Of a DNA stretch of 64,000 nt, positions 31,053 through 39,524 are shown piece after piece. The translations under genes were made by a program, and so were the position numbers. The DNA is from Pectobacterium araliae. GTDB lineage: Bacteria; Pseudomonadota; Gammaproteobacteria; Enterobacterales; Enterobacteriaceae. A model generated the notes under the pieces. That model ran no database searches. It was not told the origin of the DNA and saw only the letters and a list, made by a program, of their open reading frames with translations. The DNA is taken from contig NZ_AP028908.1 in NCBI RefSeq assembly GCF_037076465.1, forward strand, positions 3,224,001 through 3,288,000. Reading direction: 5' to 3'. Each line of letters begins with the position of its first letter. Within the stretch, counting starts at the first letter, position 1.

Positions 31053-31088
31053 AAAAAGCCGTGTCTTGCAGCCAAGACACGGCTTTTT
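31053..31088. terminator. Strong bidirectional terminator
   Basis: A 16-bp perfect stem (AAAAAGCCGTGTCTTG / CAAGACACGGCTTTTT) with a CAGC loop, between the small exported protein gene and the convergent erpA. Confidence 0.95.
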
Positions 31089-31120
31089 ATTTTTAATCGG
31101 TGAATAACCGCAATGCAGGA

Positions 31121-31468
31121 TCAGACGCTGAAAGAAGAACCACAGCCACAGGTGGATTTCGCATTCGGATTCGTCACGATGAAACGAGAGCCTTCCAGCC
31201 CTTCGGTATAATCCACCGCACCGCCAACCAGATATTGCAGGCTCATCGGATCAACCACCAGCGCCACACCTTGTTTCTCAATGGTCATATCGCCGTCGTT
31301 GATTTGATCATCAAAGGTAAAACCATACTGGAAACCGCTACAGCCGCCGCCCGTGATATATACACGCAGTTTCAGCTCTGGGTTTTCTTCATCAGCAATC
31401 AGGTTTTTCACCTTGCTTGCCGCCGCATCGGTAAATTGCAGGGGCAGTGCTGCTATATCATCGCTCAT
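31121..31468 (-). CDS. erpA: Iron-sulfur cluster insertion protein ErpA
   Basis: ErpA is an A-type carrier that delivers [4Fe-4S] clusters, for example to IspG and IspH. The 115 residues contain the three cluster-ligand cysteines in GGGCSGFQY and the C-terminal CGCGSSF. Length and sequence match E. coli ErpA (114). Divergent from hemL; in E. coli clcA lies between them, and it is absent here. Confidence 0.97.
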
Positions 31469-31735
31469 ATTTTTACTCCCAACTCAGGGCTTATCAGGTG
31501 ATAGACCCATATTCATACGCTTATTATCCGGCAGTAAGCGAAAACGTTCAAGATTTGACAGCCAGTGTTTAAATAAACGCCACATTATGCCGTCTTATAC
31601 ACCACACAGCCAGTACTCTCAGTGGGTATGATGCGGTGCGTTTTCAAGTGAAAGCCCGCACAGCGATTTCATAACGGCGGTCAGTTCATTAGAATACCCC
31701 TACATTTTACGATCAAGACCAGTCAGGACCGCGTA

Positions 31736-33016
31736 ATGAACAAATCTGAAAGCCTGTATGCTGCGGCACAGCAACTTATTCCCGGCGGTGTGAACTCACC
31801 CGTTCGTGCTTTTAACGGCGTAGGCGGCACGCCGCTGTTCATCGAGCGAGCAGACGGTGCCTACCTCTACGACGCCGACGAACAAGCGTACATTGATTAC
31901 GTGGGTTCATGGGGTCCGATGGTGCTGGGTCACAATCATCCGGCAATCCGTGATGCGGTAATCGCGGCAGCGGAACGCGGTCTGAGTTTTGGCGCGCCGA
32001 CAGAAATGGAAGTGCAGATGGCACGGCTGGTCACCTCTCTGGTGCCAAGCATGGATATGGTGCGGATGGTCAATTCCGGTACGGAAGCCACCATGAGCGC
32101 AATCCGTCTGGCGCGTGGTTACACGGGCCGCGATAAAATTATCAAATTTGAAGGCTGCTACCATGGTCACGCCGACTGCCTGCTGGTGAAAGCCGGTTCC
32201 GGCGCCCTGACGCTGGGTCAACCGAACTCTCCCGGTGTGCCAGCCGATTTCGCCCGCCACACGCTGACCTGCGTCTATAACGATCTGTCATCCGTTCGCG
32301 CTGCGTTTGAACAATACCCTGATGAGATCGCCGCGATCATCGTGGAACCCGTCGCGGGCAACATGAACTGCGTCCCACCACTGCCAGATTTCCTTCCCGG
32401 CCTGCGCGCCCTGTGCGACGAGTTTGGTGCTCTGTTCATCATCGATGAGGTGATGACCGGTTTTCGTGTCGCGCTGGCAGGTGCACAGTCACACTACGGC
32501 GTGATTCCCGATCTGACCTGTTTGGGGAAAATCATCGGCGGCGGTATGCCTGTCGGCGCATTCGGCGGTAAGCGTGAGGTTATGCAGGCGCTGGCACCGA
32601 CTGGCCCGGTTTATCAGGCGGGAACGCTGTCTGGCAACCCTATCGCCATGGCGGCAGGCTTTGCCTGTTTGACAGAAGTGGCGAAACCCGGCGTACATGA
32701 AAAGCTCACCGCGTTAACCAATCAGTTAGCCGATGGCCTGCTGGCTGCCGCGCAAGCCGAAAATATCCCGCTGGTGGTGAATCAGGCGGGCGGCATGTTT
32801 GGTCTGTTCTTCACGGATGCCGAGAGCGTCACCTGCTATCAGGATGTGATGAAGTGCGACGTCGAGCGCTTTAAGCTGTTCTTCCACATGATGCTGGAAG
32901 AAAGAATTTACCTTGCGCCGTCCGCGTTTGAAGCGGGCTTTATGTCGCTGGCACATACGCCACAAGATATCGAACGCACCATCGAAGCGGCACAGTTCTG
33001 CTTCTCACGTCTGTAA
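31736..33016 (+). CDS. hemL: Glutamate-1-semialdehyde 2,1-aminomutase
   Basis: HemL converts glutamate-1-semialdehyde to 5-aminolevulinate in the C5 haem pathway that starts with Glu-tRNA from GltX. The 426-residue class III aminotransferase has the PLP Asp in [10 protein letters not shown] and the Schiff-base lysine in [17 protein letters not shown]. Length equals E. coli. A hairpin (33030-33050) follows. Confidence 0.98.
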   Translation: MNKSESLYAAAQQLIPGGVNSPVRAFNGVGGTPLFIERADGAYLYDADEQAYIDYVGSWGPMVLGHNHPAIRDAVIAAAERGLSFGAPTEMEVQMARLVTSLVPSMDMVRMVNSGTEATMSAIRLARGYTGRDKIIKFEGCYHGHADCLLVKAGSGALTLGQPNSPGVPADFARHTLTCVYNDLSSVRAAFEQYPDEIAAIIVEPVAGNMNCVPPLPDFLPGLRALCDEFGALFIIDEVMTGFRVALAGAQSHYGVIPDLTCLGKIIGGGMPVGAFGGKREVMQALAPTGPVYQAGTLSGNPIAMAAGFACLTEVAKPGVHEKLTALTNQLADGLLAAAQAENIPLVVNQAGGMFGLFFTDAESVTCYQDVMKCDVERFKLFFHMMLEERIYLAPSAFEAGFMSLAHTPQDIERTIEAAQFCFSRL

Positions 33017-33029
33017 AAACTTCCTCCGG

Positions 33030-33050
33030 CGGCGTCATTCGCTGACGCCG
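33030..33050 (+). terminator. Probable terminator of hemL
   Basis: CGGCGTCA-TTCGC-TGACGCCG, an 8-bp stem 14 bases after the hemL stop, with a weak T tract (TCATATT). It lies before the convergent MocR-type gene. Confidence 0.55.
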
Positions 33051-33068
33051 TCATATTCGACCTAAAAA

Positions 33069-34547
33069 TTAACCCTCATTACCTGGCCCGATACCGCTCA
33101 TTTCACAGGCCAGCGCCCCCGCTCGCTTAAGCGCATAGGTATAGCGTTCATCAAACGGGTAGCAGCAAGACAATCTAAGTGCGTGCTTACAGCGGCCGCT
33201 CAGCGTGTAAAGCTCACCGGGCGTGACGCAAATTCGCTCCTGTAGCAGACGGTGAAATAGCTCAACCCCATCCACACCGCCCGGTAATTCCAGCCAGAAG
33301 ACAAAGCCACCCTGCGGCTGCGTTGCCCGTGTACCCTGCGGGAAATGTCGAGCGATCAGCCCACGCGCCTCATCCATCTGCGCGGCATAGCACCGACGCA
33401 GCGTGCGCAGATGGTGATCGTAACCACCCGACTCCAGAAACTGCGCCAGCGTTTCCGATAGCAGCGCCGATTCCGCCATTGACGATACCGCTTTCAGCCG
33501 CGCCACGTTGGCGCGGAAACGGCCTGACGCCATCCAGCCGATGCGAAAATCGGGTGCCAGCGTTTTCGTGAAGCTGGAGCAGTAAATCACCCAGCCTTCG
33601 CGGTCGAAGGCTTTCACCGTCGGCGACAGCGGCCAGGTAAACTGAAGTTCGCTGTATAACCCGTCCTCGATCAGCGGCACCTGATAATCGTTCACCAGCT
33701 TTGCCAGCCGCTTTTTATCCGCCAGCGTCATGCTGCACCCTAACGGATTCTGCGCGTTCGGCATGGCAATAATCGCCTGTAATCGCTGTTCTGACAGCAG
33801 CAGTTCCAGCGCATCCAGCGCGAGACCGCGTTGCGGATCGGTGGGAATCTCCACCGTTTTAAGTCCCAGACTGGCGAGCAGAGGAAAGAGATAAAAATAG
33901 GTTGGCGTTTCCAAGCCCACACAGTCGCCCGGCTGCGTGACCGTGCGTAGCGCCAGTTGTAGCGCTTCCATACAGCCGTGGGTGATCGTGATGTCCTCGC
34001 GGGTCAATGACATGCCTAAGTCCATCGCTCGCCGCGCCACTTCACGCCGCAATCGTTCACTGCCCGGCGGCAGCGCATAGCGACCAATCAGTTCAGGCTG
34101 CCGCCGTAGCAAAGAAGCGGCAATACGGCTGATCTTTTCGGTAGGGTAGAAATCCGCATGCTGCGGACATGCCAGAGAAATGTTGATGTAATCAGGGTGC
34201 GTCTGAGCAGCAAACACGGTATCAATCAAATCCAATTTCTCACTGCCGGGCACAATCACCTGCGCACGGTGAGGCTTGCTCTCCGTCAGCGACGGCAGAC
34301 GCCCTCGCACAAAATAGCCGGACTGCGGCCGTGCTTCGATCAACCCGCGATCTTCGAGAATACGCCAGGCATTTAATACCGTGTTAACACTCACTTGATG
34401 CGATCCAGCGACGCGACGAATAGAAGGCAGGCGACTTCCCGGCGCTAGCGTCCCTTGATGAATGGCCGTAGCGAAGGTTTCCGCGAGCTGTTGATAGAGC
34501 GTACTTTCTTGTGAGTCGATGATGGACACAGTTCCCCCGCCAGCCAA
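33069..34547 (-). CDS. MocR-type transcriptional regulator (GntR domain fused to aminotransferase fold)
   Basis: The 492-residue protein has an N-terminal GntR winged helix (ATAIHQGTLAPGSRLPSIRRVA with HQVSVNTVLNAWRILE) and a fold-type I aminotransferase domain containing PNAQNPLG and the PLP lysine in YCSSFTKTLAPDFRIGW. MocR proteins usually sense PLP or an amino compound and control a neighbouring gene. Here the divergent neighbour is a RhtB-like exporter, the likely target. The effector is unknown. Neither gene is at this locus in E. coli. Confidence 0.9.
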   Translation of the reverse strand: MAGGGTVSIIDSQESTLYQQLAETFATAIHQGTLAPGSRLPSIRRVAGSHQVSVNTVLNAWRILEDRGLIEARPQSGYFVRGRLPSLTESKPHRAQVIVPGSEKLDLIDTVFAAQTHPDYINISLACPQHADFYPTEKISRIAASLLRRQPELIGRYALPPGSERLRREVARRAMDLGMSLTREDITITHGCMEALQLALRTVTQPGDCVGLETPTYFYLFPLLASLGLKTVEIPTDPQRGLALDALELLLSEQRLQAIIAMPNAQNPLGCSMTLADKKRLAKLVNDYQVPLIEDGLYSELQFTWPLSPTVKAFDREGWVIYCSSFTKTLAPDFRIGWMASGRFRANVARLKAVSSMAESALLSETLAQFLESGGYDHHLRTLRRCYAAQMDEARGLIARHFPQGTRATQPQGGFVFWLELPGGVDGVELFHRLLQERICVTPGELYTLSGRCKHALRLSCCYPFDERYTYALKRAGALACEMSGIGPGNEG

Positions 34548-34665
34548 TGAGTACAGTTAACGATTAATGCAATTTGTACCCATTACAATAATCATTTTTT
34601 GTATCTGTAACCATTTATTTTTTCTGCCTACCATAGTGTTCTCACCCCATCATCAGGATAACACC

Positions 34666-35256
34666 ATGCTCGACCCTTCTTTTTTCAGCTACGTCACCGT
34701 CATGTCGATCACGCCGGGGCCCAATAATCTGCTGCTGGCGACGTCAGGCGTCAATTTTGGTCTGCGTCGAACGTTGCCGATGCTGATGGGGATTTTAATT
34801 GGCTGTGCGCTACAAACGGCGCTGATGGGCGTGGCATTGGAGCTGTTGCTGAGCTGGCTGAGCATGATCCGCCTGCCCCTCACTGTGCTGGGGTGCGTCT
34901 ATCTGCTGTGGCTATCGTGGAAAATCGCGCGTTCATCAGCACCTGAATTACAAGGGCGAGTACAGCCGATGACCGTACTGCAAGGGACGTTATTTCAGGC
35001 GGTAAACCCAAAAGCCTGGCTGATGTCCAGCAACATCGCGCTGCTGTATACCGCCAGCAACGGTATCCTCCCCACGATGGTCGCCTTTATGGCGCTCAAT
35101 CTGCCCTGCATTCTAGTTTGGGCCGTGCTCGGCGATCGTATCGGCAAACATCTTCAGGAACCGTGGAAACTGAAAGCCTTCAACGGCATCATGGCGCTTT
35201 CTCTGGTGCTTACTACATTCTGGATGCTGGCTGAAGCCATCAGCGTAACGGGTTAA
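34666..35256 (+). CDS. LysE/RhtB-family amino acid exporter
   Basis: The start MLDPSFFSYVTVMSITPGPNNLL at ATG 34666 fits the family and gives 196 residues; the frame opens 33 codons earlier without homology. The SITPGPNN motif and about six membrane spans (with the conserved QGTLFQAVNPKAW loop) are typical of RhtB/LysE transporters that export amino acids or related metabolites. Divergent from and probably controlled by the MocR-type regulator. Substrate unknown. Confidence 0.9.
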   Translation: MLDPSFFSYVTVMSITPGPNNLLLATSGVNFGLRRTLPMLMGILIGCALQTALMGVALELLLSWLSMIRLPLTVLGCVYLLWLSWKIARSSAPELQGRVQPMTVLQGTLFQAVNPKAWLMSSNIALLYTASNGILPTMVAFMALNLPCILVWAVLGDRIGKHLQEPWKLKAFNGIMALSLVLTTFWMLAEAISVTG

Positions 35257-35265
35257 TCACACGAC

Positions 35266-35291
35266 TTCGGCGGGCTACTCTACCCGCCGAA
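35266..35291. terminator. Terminator between the RhtB-like gene and fhuB
   Basis: A 9-bp stem TTCGGCGGG / CCCGCCGAA with an 8-base loop between convergent genes. T tracts are weak, so efficiency is uncertain. Confidence 0.6.
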
Positions 35292-35298
35292 ATTCGCG

Positions 35299-37317
35299 TT
35301 ATCTCACCTGCTTGCGTAGCAGATAAACAAAGTAAGGCGCGCCGATAAACGTCGCGAGCAGCCCTGCCGGGATCTGCGCCGGAAAGAGGATCATCCGGCC
35401 AAACCAGTCAGCAATCACCATCAGAGCCCCACCAATCAATGCCGAGCTGGCGATTTGCGGCAACACGCGGCTAAAGCCCAGCATCCGTGCCATATGCGGT
35501 GCCATTAAGCCCACAAAGCTCATCGGCCCAACCATCAGGGTTGCCATCGCGGTCAGTACCGATGCTAGGAGTAACACCAGCAGACGAACCGGTGTGACAG
35601 CTACGCCAAGCGATCTGGCCGTTGTCGTACCCAGTGGCAAAATACGTAGCCAGCGCTGACAGAGCGGGACGATCAACAACAGCAGAACCGCAATTACCGC
35701 CGTGCGTATAGCGTCAGTCGGTTCGACCGCATAGGTTGAGCCCGACAGCCAGGTCAGCACCGTTCCCATACGCGGATCGCCACTGGCTAACAGCAACGCT
35801 ATGACGGTGGAGAACGCCATACTGAGCGCAATCCCCGCCAGCAGCATACGCTGCGTGGAGAACCCACCGCGACCGGCGATAATCACCATGACCAGCAGCG
35901 TCAATGCCGCCCCCGCACTTCCAGCGGGAAGCAGCCACACGAACGCGTTTCCAGGGATGAAGAACAACAAAATAATGACGCCAAACGAGGCACCGGAGCT
36001 AATCCCCAACACTTCTGGGCTGCCCATCGGGTTGCCTGTCAACTTCTGGATTAGCGTTCCCGCCACCGCTAGCATCACTCCGGCGGTCAGCGCCGCCAGA
36101 ACCCGAGGCCAGCGCCATGAAAGCAACTGCGCTAACACATCGCCACCGCCCCACTGCCAACCTTCTGCATCTTTCCCCAACATCAGCGCCGTGATAACCA
36201 CCATCCCCAGTAGCACGATGCCAAGCACCAGCCACGTTCCCCACAGACGGCGTTCAACCGTCGGTATGCTGTTATTGTCGATCATCGCAGGTTGACTGCT
36301 ATTACGCAGGCGCGGCAGCAGCCACAGTAGCAGCGGCGCACCAATCAGTGCCGTCGCCGCCCCCGTGGGGACGTCAAGCCACACGCGGCTCAGCCAGATA
36401 ACCCCCTGATCGGTGACACCAAGTAGCAGCGCCCCTAGCAGTGGGGCAAATAAGAGGCGGTGAAGCAAGCGTCGTGCACCCAGCATCTTCGCCAACAGCG
36501 GCGCAAACAGGCCGATGAAACCGATAATCCCCGCCGCATTCACTAATTGGGCACACAGGAAAATTCCAAGCCCCAACGCGCTCAGACGTGCCAGCGACAG
36601 TCCAAGCCCCAAATTACGTGCAACGCCGTCATCCAGCCCCAACAACGTTAGTGGGCGAATCAACAATAGCGCCAGACAGAAACACACCAGAAGACGCGGG
36701 AGAACAAACTGCACATTGCTCCAGTCCTGTTGGTTCAGCACGCCGCTGCTCCATAGGAACAAGCCCTGAAGCTGCTCATGATGGAAAAGCACCAGCAGCT
36801 GATTGACCGCGCTACAGTAGAAACTCAGCACCAGCCCCGCCAGTATCAGCGTCACCGGCGATAACCGTTTGCCCCAAGCAACGCCAAAGACCAACGAGCC
36901 AACCACCAGCGCACCCATCATCGCAGCAGCCTGTTGAATCCATGCTCCACCGGGCAGCGCCCAGAGCGTTACCACCGTGATGCCTAGCTGTGCCCCCGTA
37001 GCAATCCCCAACGTTGACGGCTCGGCCAGCGGATTGCGCAAGACCTGCTGGAACAGTACGCCACACAACCCTAATCCTGCGCCAATCAGCGGTGCCAACA
37101 CCATGCGCGGTAACAGGCTGTAGTGAAACAAAAGCTGCGGCATATTGTTCAAGGCGGGTTGGGTCAGCCCCTGAAACCATTGTGATATCGGCAATTGCTG
37201 CTGCAAGTTGTAGCTGCCCATCCCCAGCATCACGGACAGCAGAAAACCAATTAAAACAATGGGAAGCACCAGCGGGTGCACAGCACGCTTGTGCGCGGCA
37301 GACAGAGAATTAGGCAT
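35299..37317 (-). CDS. fhuB: Iron(III)-hydroxamate ABC transporter permease FhuB
   Basis: FhuB is a double-length FecCD-type permease that moves ferric hydroxamates across the inner membrane. The 672 residues contain two homologous halves with about 20 spans. The N half has PLIGAGLGLCGVLFQQVLRNPLAEP; the C half has MLAVAGTLIQKLTGNPMGSPEVLG. Each half has its own coupling region (GLFAPLLAK and GLMAPHMAR). The start overlaps fhuD by eight bases. Order fhuC-fhuD-fhuB is as in E. coli. Confidence 0.97.
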   Translation of the reverse strand: MPNSLSAAHKRAVHPLVLPIVLIGFLLSVMLGMGSYNLQQQLPISQWFQGLTQPALNNMPQLLFHYSLLPRMVLAPLIGAGLGLCGVLFQQVLRNPLAEPSTLGIATGAQLGITVVTLWALPGGAWIQQAAAMMGALVVGSLVFGVAWGKRLSPVTLILAGLVLSFYCSAVNQLLVLFHHEQLQGLFLWSSGVLNQQDWSNVQFVLPRLLVCFCLALLLIRPLTLLGLDDGVARNLGLGLSLARLSALGLGIFLCAQLVNAAGIIGFIGLFAPLLAKMLGARRLLHRLLFAPLLGALLLGVTDQGVIWLSRVWLDVPTGAATALIGAPLLLWLLPRLRNSSQPAMIDNNSIPTVERRLWGTWLVLGIVLLGMVVITALMLGKDAEGWQWGGGDVLAQLLSWRWPRVLAALTAGVMLAVAGTLIQKLTGNPMGSPEVLGISSGASFGVIILLFFIPGNAFVWLLPAGSAGAALTLLVMVIIAGRGGFSTQRMLLAGIALSMAFSTVIALLLASGDPRMGTVLTWLSGSTYAVEPTDAIRTAVIAVLLLLIVPLCQRWLRILPLGTTTARSLGVAVTPVRLLVLLLASVLTAMATLMVGPMSFVGLMAPHMARMLGFSRVLPQIASSALIGGALMVIADWFGRMILFPAQIPAGLLATFIGAPYFVYLLRKQVR

Positions 37318-38236
37318 GCTTTCTTGCCTCCAATGCCTGATTCAATACGCGACAGAAGCGCATCGCCGAGAGCGTTCCACCATACAACCAGACGGCTGGC
37401 ACACGTTGCAAACGCTGTTGACGCACAAACGGCATGGCCTGCCAAAGCGGATTATTTTCAAGCTGATCAAGCGTGGCGCTATCGCCGTGCTCGAAGCAAA
37501 GCACATTGGCATCCCCGATATCCGCCAGACGTTCAATGCCCACAATCGTACTGCCCCAGAAACTGGTTTCACCACGCCAGGCATTTTCTATCCCGATGTG
37601 ATCCATCACTTCCTGAAACAGGCTGTTATTGCCAATCACCAGTACATGGCGGCTGTCTATCAGCGTGATGAGTAGCAGAGGCCGTTCGGTATACGGTTGA
37701 AGCGTGATTCTCTCCTGACGGAGAAACTGCTCCAGCTCCGTCAGGTGCCGTTCCCCAGCCTCTTTCAAATTTAACGCATCAGCCAGTTTCACGACCGAAG
37801 CCTGTGCCGACGTCAACGGTTTCCCCTGATCGCTGCTGAAGCCAAAACCCAGCATCGGCGAAATTTGGGACATTTTCGCAACCGACGGGCCGTAGCCTTC
37901 AGAGTAAAGAATCAGGGACGGGCGGATCTGCGTCAGCAATTCAAGGTTAGGCTCGGTACGCAGCCCCACATCAATCACCAATTCAGGCAATGCGGGCTCT
38001 TTCACCCACAGGTTGTAGTTATGTTTATCCGCAATCGCGAAGGGCGTGATGCCCAACGCCAGAAGCAGTTCAACAGGCAACCACTCCAGCGCCACAATGC
38101 GGTTTACATCGGGAAATGTGGTAGTGGCTCCCCGGCTCGCCGCTGAATAAACCAGCGGCGATAGCAGCAGCGCCGTCAGTAAACGACGGCGTAGCGGGTC
38201 AGGAGAACGCGGGGAAGAAAAAAGTTCAGGCATCAT
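37310..38236 (-). CDS. fhuD: Iron(III)-hydroxamate-binding periplasmic protein FhuD
   Basis: FhuD binds ferrichrome-type siderophores in the periplasm. The start ATG 38236 (or the adjacent ATG 38233) lies 16 bases after the fhuC stop; an upstream GTG at 38281 would overlap fhuC and adds no homology. The roughly 308-residue precursor has an Arg-rich signal (DPLRRRLLTALLLSPLVYSA), which may be Tat-type. IVALEWLPVELLLALGI and VIDVGLRTEPNLELL are strongly conserved with E. coli FhuD. Confidence 0.95.
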   Translation of the reverse strand: MMPELFSSPRSPDPLRRRLLTALLLSPLVYSAASRGATTTFPDVNRIVALEWLPVELLLALGITPFAIADKHNYNLWVKEPALPELVIDVGLRTEPNLELLTQIRPSLILYSEGYGPSVAKMSQISPMLGFGFSSDQGKPLTSAQASVVKLADALNLKEAGERHLTELEQFLRQERITLQPYTERPLLLITLIDSRHVLVIGNNSLFQEVMDHIGIENAWRGETSFWGSTIVGIERLADIGDANVLCFEHGDSATLDQLENNPLWQAMPFVRQQRLQRVPAVWLYGGTLSAMRFCRVLNQALEARKHA

Positions 38237-38252
38237 GAGCAGGTAAACCGAG

Positions 38253-39050
38253 TTAACAAACGAAGCTGACCGGCGCACCACCCGCCGGATGAGGCAGAAT
38301 GCCCATGGGAATGCCGTAGATATTTTCCAGCACGTCCCCTTGCATCAGCGCAACAGGTTCACCCTGCGCAATCATTTTGCCACCGCGCAGCGCCACCAGA
38401 TGATCGCAGTAGCGGGCAGCCATATTGATATCATGCAGTACCGCAATCACGGTAATGCCGCGCTCGTGGCTCATGCGCTGAATCAACGCCAGCACCTCAA
38501 CCTGATGCGCAATATCCAGCGCGGAAGTCGGTTCATCCAGTAGCAGACAGCGGCTATCCTGCGCGACCGTCATCGCTAGCCAGGCTCGCTGCCGTTCACC
38601 GCCGGACAAACTATCCACCAGACGGTTAGCAAACGGCTTTAATCCCACCAGCGTGATGGCTTCTTCGACCTTTTCCCGATCGGCGCTGCCGAAACGGCCT
38701 AACGCGCCATGCCACGGGTAGCGCCCCACGGCAACCAACTCACGCACGGTCATCCCTTCAGCGGCAGGAAGCTGCTGCGGTAAATAGGCAACTTGACGGG
38801 CGAACAATTTGCTGTCCCAACTTCTGGTCGCCTGTTCACCCAGCAATGCGGTGCCGCTGCTGGCGGACTGATGGCGACCCAGAATTTTCAGCAATGTCGA
38901 TTTGCCTGAGCCATTGTGCCCAATCAGACCACATACTTTCCCCACGGGGAACGTGATCGATAGCGGATGTAGCAGCGTGCGCCCGGCGACGGAAAAGCTG
39001 ACGTCGTCCAGTCTGAAGGTGGTGTCAGGCAGTACAGTTTGATTTTGCAT
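38253..39050 (-). CDS. fhuC: Iron(III)-hydroxamate ABC transporter ATP-binding protein FhuC
   Basis: The 265-residue ATPase of the ferric hydroxamate importer. Seen: Walker A GHNGSGKST, signature LSGGERQRAWLAM, Walker B CLLLDEPTSALD, H-loop VLHDI. It is first in fhuCDB. The fhuA receptor gene that lies upstream in E. coli is absent. A candidate Fur box is 84 bases upstream. Confidence 0.97.
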   Translation of the reverse strand: MQNQTVLPDTTFRLDDVSFSVAGRTLLHPLSITFPVGKVCGLIGHNGSGKSTLLKILGRHQSASSGTALLGEQATRSWDSKLFARQVAYLPQQLPAAEGMTVRELVAVGRYPWHGALGRFGSADREKVEEAITLVGLKPFANRLVDSLSGGERQRAWLAMTVAQDSRCLLLDEPTSALDIAHQVEVLALIQRMSHERGITVIAVLHDINMAARYCDHLVALRGGKMIAQGEPVALMQGDVLENIYGIPMGILPHPAGGAPVSFVC

Positions 39051-39524
39051 AGCGCTTTTGGTTTTTTAATGTCACCGAAGGAAAGGGATGAGCAGAATTC
39101 ACTATTTCCGTCATCGTCGCTCTAAAAGCGAACGATAATGATTACGATAAAGGCAGCATGATAGGCGCAACGGAATACCAACCGCAAGACTTTTACCTGT
39201 CAGCGCCAGAGTGCCCCGGCAGGAAAAGTGGTATCTAACAGGGCGTGGTGATCGTCCCAAAATAGCAGGGGCAACAAAATGCCCCCAGATTAACTCAGCC
39301 TCTTAGTCACATTTTTATGCCACTGTTGAGGCGGTTTCGTGCGCGATAATACCGTCATTTTCATGCAACCTCGTAGCACGCGCCCGACACGGGACGGCTC
39401 AAACGCCGCTCGCCCCGTGACCCCAAGGCTTTTGGCGGAAATTATGCCGGATAACGACAAAACCCGTGATATCTCTATCTTTGTCTATAAGAGACAATAG
39501 ATTAACCGAGGTAGTGATAAGCAT
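39051..39524. other. mrcB-fhuC intergenic region, no fhuA
   Basis: A gap of 474 bases at the place where E. coli carries the fhuA receptor gene. I found no remnant of a TonB-dependent receptor and no convincing small ORF. Apart from the Fur-box candidate, the stretch 39350-39440 is GC-rich and has short imperfect palindromes. Confidence 0.5.
39134..39152 (-). promoter_or_regulatory. Candidate Fur box upstream of fhuC
   Basis: GATAATGATTACGATAAAG matches 13 of 19 positions of the Fur consensus GATAATGATAATCATTATC, including the first nine. It lies 84 bases before the fhuC start, suitable for iron repression of fhuCDB. Confidence 0.6.
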
